A stretch of 64,000 bases of DNA from a virus, in IMG/VR virus record IMGVR_UViG_3300021962_000066, positions 19,784 to 83,783 of that record; one strand, written 5' to 3'. A program made the position numbers and the translations under genes. How positions within the stretch are numbered: position 1 is the first letter of the stretch; each line of letters starts with the position of its first letter. Shown piece after piece: positions 8,361-16,769 of this stretch. The notes below the pieces were generated by a model. That model saw only the letters and a program-made list of their open reading frames with translations, did not search any database and was not told the DNA's origin.

Positions 8361-9606
8361 AATCTTTTAACCATATAGGATATGGTGTACCCCTCAAGAC
8401 ATCAAGTTCTCGTGCTGCTATTTCTACGAGATTCCTAGGACTAGGTTCCTTTACACCTAGCCCTGTTAATAAACTATTCCAACTCCATTCATCAAATATA
8501 GCAGACTCTGAATATAAGTTAACATCCATCTGTTTATACTGATCCCAATACTCATTACTTCTTTTTGCGTATTTATAGTGTGCTAGTATAAAACTAACTA
8601 TCGAATTGTATTCCTTATTGATCGTACGGTTATATTCATCTGCTGTAATCTTCTCTTCAATATAGTCGCATAATAGCTCAATACTGAACACACTCATAAA
8701 CAGACTAGTACTTTCCATCGGCTCGACAAAGCTTGATGATAGACCTACGGCAGCAACTGGCGGCACTCCTTCAACTATATGTGTCTCACATCTACCAGTT
8801 GCGAACTTAATTTTTTTAATCTTACTCTCATCTATCTTACTGACAGTAGATTGCTCTATAAAGTCTATAAATTCCTGTCGCACGTTGAAATTATCTGAAT
8901 GCACATATCCAAATGTCATCTCGTTTCGTAAAAACAAGTTCCATATCCACCCATATTTCATAGCGGTTGCAATTGAATAGGGTCGTATTTGATTTAGGGA
9001 GTTAGTATAACGGTGTCTATAAATGTAGGCAGAGTTGTTAGGAATTAACTGCTCTATAGATACAAAGTTATTATCAGGCTCTACTGCTCTGAGAATAGTC
9101 TTTGACAGGCCTGTACAATCTACTACAAGATCTGCAGTACTCTTCACATCATTAAAGCTAACTTCCTTTTTTATAATAGAGAGATTTTTATAAACCTGCA
9201 ATTTAGATTCTATTAGAGTTGTTAGAAGGTTAACATTAAAGTGGAATCCTATATTACTCTCCGGATGTAAAACGCCAGCTGTTACACGTTGCTGTCTGCA
9301 ATGCTCATCATACGACGGAAATGCATGGAAAAACTTATCTCTTACACCGGAAAACTCATCAAATCTAAATCCAAATTTTATAGTACCGTTACAATGATCG
9401 AGAATGTCTTCTGACGATATACCTATTTTTCTTAGAAAAATATGTACGTCAGGTACAGTTGCTTCGCCTACACCTATAGGGTTATTAACCTCCGGGTATA
9501 TCCATCTGATGCTCTTATCTGGAAATGCTTTACATAAAAATGCAACCGCTAGGTAGCCTGCTGTACCAGCACCGACAACAGTTAGGTTTTTATACTCTCG
9601 GATCAT
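8347..9606 (-). CDS. FAD-dependent (tryptophan) halogenase family
   Basis: 419 residues. It has the FAD motif GAGTAG at 12-17 and GVGEAT at 45-50. Lys77 in NGTIKFGFRF is in the position of the catalytic Lys79 of PrnA, GWIWN at 219-223 matches the halogenase W-x-W motif (its usual following Ile-Pro is Leu-Phe here), and Glu298 in VEPMEST matches Glu346 of PrnA. The family uses FADH2, O2 and halide to make HOCl/HOBr and halogenate indole, phenol or pyrrole rings. A related enzyme (VirX1) is known from a cyanophage. A flavin reductase is not seen here and could be supplied by the host. It overlaps both neighbours, so it is co-translated with the transketolase and radical SAM genes. Confidence 0.87.
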   Translation of the reverse strand: MIREYKNLTVVGAGTAGYLAVAFLCKAFPDKSIRWIYPEVNNPIGVGEATVPDVHIFLRKIGISSEDILDHCNGTIKFGFRFDEFSGVRDKFFHAFPSYDEHCRQQRVTAGVLHPESNIGFHFNVNLLTTLIESKLQVYKNLSIIKKEVSFNDVKSTADLVVDCTGLSKTILRAVEPDNNFVSIEQLIPNNSAYIYRHRYTNSLNQIRPYSIATAMKYGWIWNLFLRNEMTFGYVHSDNFNVRQEFIDFIEQSTVSKIDESKIKKIKFATGRCETHIVEGVPPVAAVGLSSSFVEPMESTSLFMSVFSIELLCDYIEEKITADEYNRTINKEYNSIVSFILAHYKYAKRSNEYWDQYKQMDVNLYSESAIFDEWSWNSLLTGLGVKEPSPRNLVEIAARELDVLRGTPYPIWLKDYGYS

Positions 9607-10574
9607 TTTACCTCAACTCTCTTGTACTCTAAATCAAAAACGCATTTTTTAAATGGACATATTACATCTGCAACTGTTGTAAAATAATTGTCGTAATTAT
9701 ACGGAGTATTAATGTTGAATAAAGGTTTAGCAAAAGAGAATATCTCGCTGATACATCTGTAACAATTACCATCCCAATCGATTATTATTCGATCCTTAGC
9801 TACGCTGCACTTATAACCTAAAAAGTTAGTCTTATTATTTAGCCATAGCTCAAATTTTGATACACTACTAACAGTGTATGGGTCTGTTTGGTATTTAATA
9901 GTTTTATCGAAAAAAAGGCTATGTATAGCTAATTTAGAAATGTCTTCAGTTTTTTGCAGGTAGGCTAATTCACCTACATCACTCTCAACACGGTTCACCT
10001 TGCAATCAATAAGCGGAGATATCTCACAATACTCTATACCGAGTATAGAAACAGCTGTGTTAAAGCTGCCCATAACACATTTACGACTATTGTACATAAA
10101 TGTAATCTTACCAAGGAGATTAAGATTCTTAATCATAATACACTTTCTAAGAAATAAAGGCAGCTCAGTTTGAGTGTTGTGAAAGCTGCAGGATATTTTA
10201 AAGATATTACTATACTTCGCATATCTGCTGCAAAATGAAGAGAACCAATCTTCTGATCGTGACAAGTTAGTTAGAAAATCAATGGAGATATTAATCCTAT
10301 TAGCAGTACAATAGGCTAGCACACTATCCAAGAAACTGTTTAAATGGGTGTAAAGAGTCGGCTCGCCTCCGTATATAAATAAGTAGATCGGTCTCTTAAT
10401 GACTTTAGATATTGAGCCGATCATAGAGCAGACGTTATCTGCATTCAGCTGAGTAATAGGATTCTTATTTTGATGTAGATCGGTACAGTAATAGCAGTCG
10501 TAATTACATTTAGTTGTAAGTCTAACTTCTAAATTAAAGCGTTGCTGTTCCTCTCCTAGCGATACGATCTTTAT
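9603..10574 (-). CDS. Radical SAM protein with apparent AUA start
   Basis: The frame holds the radical SAM cluster motif K-C-N-Y-D-C-Y-Y-C (Cys 23, 27, 30 in my numbering) and then YGGEPTLYTH. The first ATG (10424) lies after the cluster and would destroy it. Upstream of the motif, between an in-frame stop and the cysteines, there is no ATG, GTG or TTG. An ATA at 10572-10574 sits 5 nt after a perfect AAGGAG and overlaps the preceding stop, so I use it, giving 323 residues. C-terminal cysteines (YKCS, CYRC, CPFKKC) suggest an auxiliary Fe-S domain as in the paralogues upstream. The alternative is a mutated or misread ATG. Confidence 0.8.
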   Translation of the reverse strand: MKIVSLGEEQQRFNLEVRLTTKCNYDCYYCTDLHQNKNPITQLNADNVCSMIGSISKVIKRPIYLFIYGGEPTLYTHLNSFLDSVLAYCTANRINISIDFLTNLSRSEDWFSSFCSRYAKYSNIFKISCSFHNTQTELPLFLRKCIMIKNLNLLGKITFMYNSRKCVMGSFNTAVSILGIEYCEISPLIDCKVNRVESDVGELAYLQKTEDISKLAIHSLFFDKTIKYQTDPYTVSSVSKFELWLNNKTNFLGYKCSVAKDRIIIDWDGNCYRCISEIFSFAKPLFNINTPYNYDNYFTTVADVICPFKKCVFDLEYKRVEVK

Positions 10575-11485
10575 AACCTCTCCTTATAGTATGAGTATTT
10601 TATATCACAGCAGCATCCTGTTTCTACATCGCAAATAACCTGCTTATCAATATTACTTCCGAGAGGCGTCATAGGTGTATGAGTACAGTGGTTTACTATT
10701 CGACCATCTGTCTTTATATACCACATTAACGGTGTGCATCGAAAACCCTTAAAAAATCTTAAGCCATGTTTTTGTATGTCATACTCATTTAAATTAGTCA
10801 TCTTACCGTTGATATTAAACGGGATATTACCTGTAATACTTTTAGGATTTTCTGCAATTACTGTTTTAAATGTTTCAAAAAACTTGTCAGTATATTTAGG
10901 AGACCAGCCTGCTCTCGTTGGAATTAGAAAATTAAACCCAACTGCAACACCTCGCTCTTTTAAGGTATTAATGAGACTGATAGTGCCTTCCCAATGCTCC
11001 TCAGTGTCTGACAGATTTATATTAGGAAAAATAGTTATATGCTTTGCATCTTTTATAGCAATACACTTATCTATAAAGACTGGCTTAAAGTATTCGGGAT
11101 GGTAAGAGGGTGTTATTTGCAGCTTATTACACTCAGGTATATCAAATTGCTGATAATATTCTAATGATCTAGAAAAATTTGTAACAAGTTCTATCTTAAG
11201 ACAATTTTTAATTGCATTTAGTCCCTTTACAATTTCAACCAAATCTGGATGCAATGTAGGTTCCCCGCCTAGCAACTCAACGTTAAACTTAGGTATGCGG
11301 TTAAGCGACAACTGCTTTACGACCTGTTTATACGACTGCAGCTTAGTAGTATCAATCTGCTTCTTCAAAAAGTGCTCTGCACTACAATACGAGCACCTGT
11401 AATTACACACGTCAACAAGGTCCCACGAAAATGTAACCAGCTTACAATTGGGGTCGCCAGCATGCTTAACGTCGTCTATTGTCAT
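10571..11485 (-). CDS. Radical SAM protein with C-terminal Cys-rich domain
   Basis: About 304 residues from the ATG at 11485; a GTG sits immediately before it. The cluster motif V-C-N-Y-R-C-S-Y-C binds the [4Fe-4S]-SAM cluster, and LLGGEPTLHP is the GGE motif that contacts the SAM amino group. The C-terminus has FRCTPLMW, DGRIVNHC and C-x4-C-x5-GCCCD cysteines, resembling a SPASM/Twitch auxiliary cluster domain. Such enzymes generate a 5'-deoxyadenosyl radical to modify peptides, sugars or small molecules. It is closely related in layout to the neighbouring radical SAM proteins. Substrate unknown. Confidence 0.88.
   Translation of the reverse strand: MTIDDVKHAGDPNCKLVTFSWDLVDVCNYRCSYCSAEHFLKKQIDTTKLQSYKQVVKQLSLNRIPKFNVELLGGEPTLHPDLVEIVKGLNAIKNCLKIELVTNFSRSLEYYQQFDIPECNKLQITPSYHPEYFKPVFIDKCIAIKDAKHITIFPNINLSDTEEHWEGTISLINTLKERGVAVGFNFLIPTRAGWSPKYTDKFFETFKTVIAENPKSITGNIPFNINGKMTNLNEYDIQKHGLRFFKGFRCTPLMWYIKTDGRIVNHCTHTPMTPLGSNIDKQVICDVETGCCCDIKYSYYKERL
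10580..10585 (-). promoter_or_regulatory. Shine-Dalgarno AAGGAG deciding an ATA start
   Basis: AAGGAG on the minus strand, 5 nt before the ATA at 10572-10574. Shine-Dalgarno sequences this good are rare in the window, which makes its perfect placement before an ATA notable. Confidence 0.6.
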
Positions 11486-11492
11486 CACTTAT

Positions 11493-11500
11493 TACTTATT
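11493..11500 (-). promoter_or_regulatory. Late-promoter-like octamer AATAAGTA inside the operon
   Basis: Minus-strand AATAAGTA, 7 nt before the ATG at 11485 and overlapping the end of the upstream gene. It matches the octamer seen before virion genes and could give an internal late start, but chance is possible in AT-rich DNA. Confidence 0.3.
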
Positions 11501-12467
11501 GAGTTTCCGAGTTATTCAATAATACTACTTTTTCTTTAAAAATCTTTAACAAGCCGTCACAATTGCAGCTACCGTGTGGGCATTTGACAGGCGTAATTGC
11601 TGTAATCTTTTTAAAGTAAAACGGGTCAGTTACAAGATTAACAGGTTGATCAAAGCATACTCTATGAACGACACCATCGTATGAGATCTCGTAATTATTA
11701 TTCCAGCAACTCCATCCCTTGAACCCCGTTAGTTCACGTTTAAAGAGATTGTAGTCATTGTACATAACCTTATCGCCCTTAACATCTTCAAAGGTGAAGT
11801 AGTTAGGATATGCGTTAAATCGTTTAAACTCATTATAAAATTCTTCGCTATAGTTCTCAGGCACATGTACGTCGCCGTTAGCATATAGGAAGTGTGGGTG
11901 TATCTCGATACCGCTCATCTCTTCAAGACTATCTACAAATTTATGAATCTTAGGCCATAATTCCTTTTTTGGATTTAGCATTACATTCACCTTACATCTA
12001 AACCCCTTGTCCTTAATAACTCTAATATTGTCCAGTAACCGTTTAAAGTCTTCTCCGTATTTGGATTCGTATTCAGTATGGAAACTCCACAAGAAGTACA
12101 TGTTGTTATAGTACTTGTGCTTTCTAAAAAAATCCGTATCTTTGGATCCATTTGTAGTAATATACAATCTACCGTCCGGGTGTTTAGAAATAGCAGCATG
12201 ACAGCCTTCTATTAACTCCTCGTAGCGAGGGTGGAGAGTAGGCTCTCCGCCTAAGAGACCCAAGAACACTGGTAGGGTTGCTCTACCGATACTGTTGATG
12301 ACTAGTTGCTGCTTATCCCACCTATCTATCCTGCCCCACTCATCGCCATACTCCTTCATCGCATAACAATATGAACATTTAAAGTTACACTGGGTACTTA
12401 CATCCCAATGAATATATAGTCGTTGTACCTTATGACCGGAGTCATATTGCTTGATAAAATCTGTCAT
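11496..12467 (-). CDS. Radical SAM protein with C-terminal Cys-rich domain
   Basis: 323 residues. The motif Q-C-N-F-K-C-S-Y-C (Cys 27, 31, 34) and GLLGGEPTLHP identify a radical SAM core. The C-terminal part contains WSCWNNN, DGVVHRVCF and CPHGSCNC, an arrangement like SPASM/Twitch auxiliary cluster domains. It overlaps the glycosyltransferase gene upstream by 26 nt. The first residues (HWDVSTQ before the cysteines) match those of the downstream paralogue (SWDLVDV), suggesting duplication within the operon. Confidence 0.88.
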   Translation of the reverse strand: MTDFIKQYDSGHKVQRLYIHWDVSTQCNFKCSYCYAMKEYGDEWGRIDRWDKQQLVINSIGRATLPVFLGLLGGEPTLHPRYEELIEGCHAAISKHPDGRLYITTNGSKDTDFFRKHKYYNNMYFLWSFHTEYESKYGEDFKRLLDNIRVIKDKGFRCKVNVMLNPKKELWPKIHKFVDSLEEMSGIEIHPHFLYANGDVHVPENYSEEFYNEFKRFNAYPNYFTFEDVKGDKVMYNDYNLFKRELTGFKGWSCWNNNYEISYDGVVHRVCFDQPVNLVTDPFYFKKITAITPVKCPHGSCNCDGLLKIFKEKVVLLNNSETQ

Positions 12468-13101
12468 CTTTATTATAGGTATAGAAACTTATATTATCAC
12501 CACCGCTTGTGGTCTGTACCCAGCGCTCACCAATAATATACTTAATAGTTGCCGGTTGAAGGGAATGGAAAAGCTCTATGTCGTTATTAATATTATTACC
12601 GACCGGAAACGACTTAATTAATGATTTTCTGAACAGTATCTGACCGAGTTGAAAGTCACGTGGGGTATATTCTTTCAGGAATTTCGATAAGTCAGTCACT
12701 TCAAATAAATGTCGGTTTGACTTAGTGACACGCTTATATGCACAATAAGGCCCGATCTCAGCTATCAGCGGTTCCGAGACATATTCCAGATAGTTAACAT
12801 CCGACTCGAAGTCTAAATTATCAAAGAAGTTTCTTTTTATGTAGTCATCATCTTCTAAGAAATACACGAACTCACATAGGGACTGATCAAACAGAAACCT
12901 ATATAAATTGGAAAGGTCACTATCTCGTTTGTAGTGATATGATATAGGTATTGCAGTATTATAAATTTCGTCGATATCATTAGAGTCGTTGTTTACTATG
13001 ACTTCGACACCGGGCGGCACTTTGCAGGCTAATATACTTTCAATACACCGCTTAAACAGCTTTGGTCTATTGTGGGTTAATATTAAAATGCTAAGTTTCA
13101 T
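12442..13101 (-). CDS. Glycosyltransferase family 2
   Basis: 219 residues. The N-terminal LSILILTHNRPKLFKRCIES is a textbook GT2 opening, and FLEDDDYI at 81-88 is the nucleotide-sugar and metal-binding acidic motif. The short length covers only the GT-A domain without a membrane anchor, so it is probably cytosolic. It lies between two radical SAM genes, overlapping both, which argues that glycosylation and radical chemistry act on one product. Donor and acceptor are unknown. Confidence 0.85.
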   Translation of the reverse strand: MKLSILILTHNRPKLFKRCIESILACKVPPGVEVIVNNDSNDIDEIYNTAIPISYHYKRDSDLSNLYRFLFDQSLCEFVYFLEDDDYIKRNFFDNLDFESDVNYLEYVSEPLIAEIGPYCAYKRVTKSNRHLFEVTDLSKFLKEYTPRDFQLGQILFRKSLIKSFPVGNNINNDIELFHSLQPATIKYIIGERWVQTTSGGDNISFYTYNKDDRFYQAI

Positions 13102-14105
13102 TTTCTATATTTTACGTGATCGAGGCCATCATAGCATGTAGTATTGATGCAAACTACATCTGACTTCAAGAATGCATTAACATCAATATCGGCTAAGTTT
13201 GCCCCGCGTATTTGTTTATTATAGTCATCATTACAGTGATAAACCTGTAAAGTATGGTCAATAACTATATTCTTTTTGCCACACTCACACCACATATGTT
13301 TAAATTTCGTATGTATTTTGCTAGCCTTTACCTCGCTGTAGTTTTTCACAGTACCATCAATATTAAAGTTCCAGCCTTCTTCGAAATATTCTTTAAAGTG
13401 TGGATATTTTCTGGTAAAGTATCTATACTCTAAACTCTTACCATTATCATCTCCTCTTAAATAGTCATCAGTTAGGTGCACCTTATAATCTGGTAAGTTG
13501 AGAAAAGTTAAATTTTCTATCTCAGTAAATTTCAGCTTTATCTTGCCGGGGAATCTACTATTTAAAAGATTAAACTCAGATAGAAATTGATCCTCTCTAC
13601 CGATTTCTGTACTAAAGAAGCACAACCCCATAGCATTGTATTTGTTGCTTAGATACAGTTTTTTTGAAAACTCATCGACCGACTGCTTACCTATATGATA
13701 GCTACTGCAAATGTCAATTTTTGCCGTACAGGTAGTAGCTGTTTGTAGAAATACCTCTAAACGGTCATAAGCAATACTTAAATTTGTCTGGGTTTGTAGG
13801 AAGAGTTCTCTATCGGAAAATATCTTTATAAGTTCAAAGTGTAAATGTTCCCAATATCTGCTTAGCGTTGGCTCTCCGCCATAGAAGTAGAAAAACAACC
13901 GCCTTTTGCTCACGGGTATTTGAGACAGTTTAGAAATTACTGCTGCACAGTCTGCCTCAGACCACTGCGTAGACGTGTTGTTATACTCATTACAGAACCA
14001 GCATGCGTGATTACACTTGAATGATGGTTTTAAAGTGACTTTCAGATCATACTCAGGGAATTGAGCAGTCTTTATTATCTCAAACTTATGTATTAAAGCA
14101 GACAT
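13098..14105 (-). CDS. Radical SAM protein with C-terminal Cys-rich domain
   Basis: 335 residues. K-C-N-H-A-C-W-F-C (Cys 31, 35, 38) and FYGGEPTLSR give the radical SAM core. The C-terminus has WCECG, YHCND and C-x4-C cysteines that resemble an auxiliary cluster domain. Its start lies inside the end of the upstream gene (20-nt overlap) and its stop overlaps the GT2 start by 4 nt. Closest in layout to the other radical SAM genes of the operon. Confidence 0.87.
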   Translation of the reverse strand: MSALIHKFEIIKTAQFPEYDLKVTLKPSFKCNHACWFCNEYNNTSTQWSEADCAAVISKLSQIPVSKRRLFFYFYGGEPTLSRYWEHLHFELIKIFSDRELFLQTQTNLSIAYDRLEVFLQTATTCTAKIDICSSYHIGKQSVDEFSKKLYLSNKYNAMGLCFFSTEIGREDQFLSEFNLLNSRFPGKIKLKFTEIENLTFLNLPDYKVHLTDDYLRGDDNGKSLEYRYFTRKYPHFKEYFEEGWNFNIDGTVKNYSEVKASKIHTKFKHMWCECGKKNIVIDHTLQVYHCNDDYNKQIRGANLADIDVNAFLKSDVVCINTTCYDGLDHVKYRK

Positions 14106-15045
14106 TCTGTATAATATTAATTATGCTATCATCGCTCTGAAGCGATACCGAACTAATGTCTGTGTCTATATCAAGCTTTCGATATTTTAACCCGGTGTCT
14201 ATATTTAAATATGCCTCGTCGATGTTATAATAGATAACATCTTTACCGTAATGCTTACACTCAGCAATAAATCTCGGGCTACAGTCGAACATTGTAGTCG
14301 TCGGAGTATATATGTATGTTGAAAACTTACTAAACAGATCTAAAACAGGTGCAGATAGAAAACTAACCTCAGTAATATGCTTAAACTTATCGGTGTATGC
14401 TTCAGGGAATGATGTTATAGCTATAAATTTTTTAAATTGAGGGTAAAGTTGAGACATCTGACAAAGGATTTCGTCAGATATGGCTCTACAGTTCTTAGTA
14501 CAGTATAGTAATGCAGTATCGACCTCTGCTGATACTGCAGACTTAAGCTTAGAGAAGAGTATTTTTTTCCTGTAGTCTATTGCAATATTAATATCTTTTG
14601 GCGTGCATTTATATACCCGGTTATCCTGTAATAGGGTTATATTATTATACCGCAGGTCATGAAACGTATCTAAACGTGAACACTTAAACGCCAACACGTT
14701 ATCGAATATTAGTTTTACACCGAAGTGTTGAAAGTTTCTATTTAAGCCGCCATCAACGAAGAGAATATTCTTGCCCTTTAATATTTTTGGTCTAGATGCA
14801 AAGTAAGTATTATTCCTTATATCGCTAACCTCTCTGCTTGTTACATTATACTTATCAGTAATGATTGACTCAATTTCACTCCAAGTGAAGTCTTCTCCTA
14901 TGAATATGCCAGTTTTATATCGCTGTGAAAGTATGAAGTAGTAGTCAAAAATTTCATAAATATGCCCGCATATTCCGTGATTATTGTCAGGAGGCCAGGT
15001 AACTGATAAAAATATATCATAGTTTGCATCTAATACTTTAATCAT
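14086..15045 (-). CDS. Unknown protein, possible GT-B-like glycosyltransferase
   Basis: 319 residues, not clearly recognised. The N-terminus (VTWPPDNNHGICGHIYEI) looks like the first strand and loop of a GT-B fold. Near the C-terminus the segment YTPTTTMFDCSPRFIAECKHYGKDVIYY resembles the donor-binding region of GT-B enzymes (a sequence such as SPRFxxEC followed by G-K-x-V). Position between radical SAM genes in the operon fits a transferase. This is inference from pattern only. Confidence 0.6.
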   Translation of the reverse strand: MIKVLDANYDIFLSVTWPPDNNHGICGHIYEIFDYYFILSQRYKTGIFIGEDFTWSEIESIITDKYNVTSREVSDIRNNTYFASRPKILKGKNILFVDGGLNRNFQHFGVKLIFDNVLAFKCSRLDTFHDLRYNNITLLQDNRVYKCTPKDINIAIDYRKKILFSKLKSAVSAEVDTALLYCTKNCRAISDEILCQMSQLYPQFKKFIAITSFPEAYTDKFKHITEVSFLSAPVLDLFSKFSTYIYTPTTTMFDCSPRFIAECKHYGKDVIYYNIDEAYLNIDTGLKYRKLDIDTDISSVSLQSDDSIINIIQNVCFNT

Positions 15046-16063
15046 ACATACCGGATCTATAGAAGTTAACTCGTCTTATCTTCTTGCCCGAGACGGGGTA
15101 TACCGGTGCATCTAGCTTCTTTTCAATCCCGTCACAAATATAGTAAAATTTACAGGTAATACAACTGTTAGGCTTTTTATAATCATTTGATCGATCTTTT
15201 GCAGCAACATCATGCGCTATTAAAATCTTCTCATTCTCAGTATACGCTTTAGATACATCTAGCGTACCACTATACATCTCTTTATTCCAATCATACCTAT
15301 CGTATATGTGTTGATACTGATTACATACGTACTTTTCGTAGCCAATCATATAGCAATACGGGGTATATCGGACATTAATAGTCTTTATATCGTCTTTTAT
15401 AATGTCGATACACTTCTTAATATGGGTTGTGAGGGTTAAATAGTCAGCCTGTTCAAAATTTTTATTATCCTCCCAATAGTTAAGAGTAAGAAAATTAATC
15501 TCAAGAGGCTTAATTGATAATAGAAGCTTACTGTACTCTTCCAACCCTTCGCAGTTCTTTTGATAAACTGTGCAATTTATTCTGACAATAATTTTATGTT
15601 TTTTAGCATTGTCGATTGCTTGGAGTATCTTAATATAAGAACCCTTTCTATCAGTAATCTGATCGTGTACCTGTTCGTTAAATCCATGGAGACTAAATAG
15701 TATCTCTTTTAGTCCGTGTTCTTTCGATTTCTTAAGAAAGGCTTCATTAGCAAATTTATAGCCGTTACTAAGACAGCTAATATGTTCAAATCTTTGATTA
15801 CAGTAATCTAGGAGCTCAAACCAATCTTTATGTACACTTGACTCACCACCTGAAAGATCGACCTCAGTAATACCATATCGGTGTAGATAATCGACCCTGT
15901 CCTTAATTACCGATAGTGGGGTATTTACATCAAGACGGTCCTTATAGTAGCAAAACTCGCAATTATAATTGCAGAGTGTACCTGTATCTAATTTTGCTCT
16001 GTTACACCGTTTTGTATCAAAATCTATATCTATGCCGTGAGTACTAATGACGTTAAGATTCAT
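15038..16063 (-). CDS. Radical SAM protein (GGES variant)
   Basis: 341 residues from the ATG at 16063, which overlaps the upstream stop by 11 nt. The motif L-C-N-Y-N-C-E-F-C (Cys 31, 35, 38) and DLSGGESSVH are present; the GGE motif is followed by Ser instead of Pro-Thr, unlike the four paralogues. A C-terminal CITCKFYYIC suggests a further Fe-S or Zn site. LFSLHGFNE in the middle is the strand-5 pattern of SPASM-type enzymes. It is probably the most divergent of the five and may catalyse a separate step. Confidence 0.87.
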   Translation of the reverse strand: MNLNVISTHGIDIDFDTKRCNRAKLDTGTLCNYNCEFCYYKDRLDVNTPLSVIKDRVDYLHRYGITEVDLSGGESSVHKDWFELLDYCNQRFEHISCLSNGYKFANEAFLKKSKEHGLKEILFSLHGFNEQVHDQITDRKGSYIKILQAIDNAKKHKIIVRINCTVYQKNCEGLEEYSKLLLSIKPLEINFLTLNYWEDNKNFEQADYLTLTTHIKKCIDIIKDDIKTINVRYTPYCYMIGYEKYVCNQYQHIYDRYDWNKEMYSGTLDVSKAYTENEKILIAHDVAAKDRSNDYKKPNSCITCKFYYICDGIEKKLDAPVYPVSGKKIRRVNFYRSGMYD

Positions 16064-16766
16064 TGCAAACAAAATCCGGGGCAGGCAATAAAAGCGAAGG
16101 CCAGAATGAGGTTAATGCTTTAACGGTTTTGAATTGGGTTAGATCAACTTCTTGAGGCACATCTCGAAACATTTGCTTGATTATAGCTATATCAGCAATA
16201 TCGCTCGACAATGAACTAGTCAATGTCTCCTTCTCTAGGTTATCTAACTCCTGTAGATTCTTATTTCGATGCTCACGTATTAACTTCATCCAGCCTACTC
16301 GACACTGATTTAAAGTAGTCTCGTCAACTGATTCACCCTCTATATCTCGCTTATCATCTATGCCTAGATGCTTGCAGAGTATTAGCGGGGTTCTGTAAGC
16401 ATTCGGATTTGTTCCGAATATATGATTAAACGTATCAATCTGAAATAATCCGGTGTATAGCTTAGCCTCAGTATACCACCTAGTGAAGATCTGTTCGCTC
16501 TTTTCGAAAAATTCAGGGGATTGTTTAGAGTAGAATTTAGCTATGTCCTCACCGAGTAGAGGTACGGTTTGACCACATGACATAAGTATACCGATATTAT
16601 CACTATTGACCTCCACCTCACGCTGTAAAATTTCATCAAAAAATCCGTTATTTGAGTTGTTGCCCTTCTTGACGTATATAAAGCGCTCTATATGGTTAGT
16701 TCGAACACCAATGACGCAGTGGGTATTATCATTAACGCCTCTTGCCCAGTTATGAATTGTATGCAT
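16053..16766 (-). CDS. Unknown protein, first gene of the tailoring operon
   Basis: 237 residues, unrecognised. It is mixed alpha/beta with a helical, charged C-terminal half (residues 150-210) and no membrane segment. It heads the overlapped operon and is 3 nt from the virion gene cluster upstream (16770), so the operon may also be read by transcripts that come from the baseplate genes. A scaffold, carrier or substrate-binding role is possible but unsupported. Confidence 0.6.
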   Translation of the reverse strand: MHTIHNWARGVNDNTHCVIGVRTNHIERFIYVKKGNNSNNGFFDEILQREVEVNSDNIGILMSCGQTVPLLGEDIAKFYSKQSPEFFEKSEQIFTRWYTEAKLYTGLFQIDTFNHIFGTNPNAYRTPLILCKHLGIDDKRDIEGESVDETTLNQCRVGWMKLIREHRNKNLQELDNLEKETLTSSLSSDIADIAIIKQMFRDVPQEVDLTQFKTVKALTSFWPSLLLPAPDFVCNES

Positions 16767-16769
16767 ATA

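Noticed and set aside
9603-10424. Radical SAM gene starting at the ATG at 10424
   Set aside because: This start would lie after the CxxxCxxC cluster motif, removing the catalytic core, while the frame upstream is open and encodes the complete motif.
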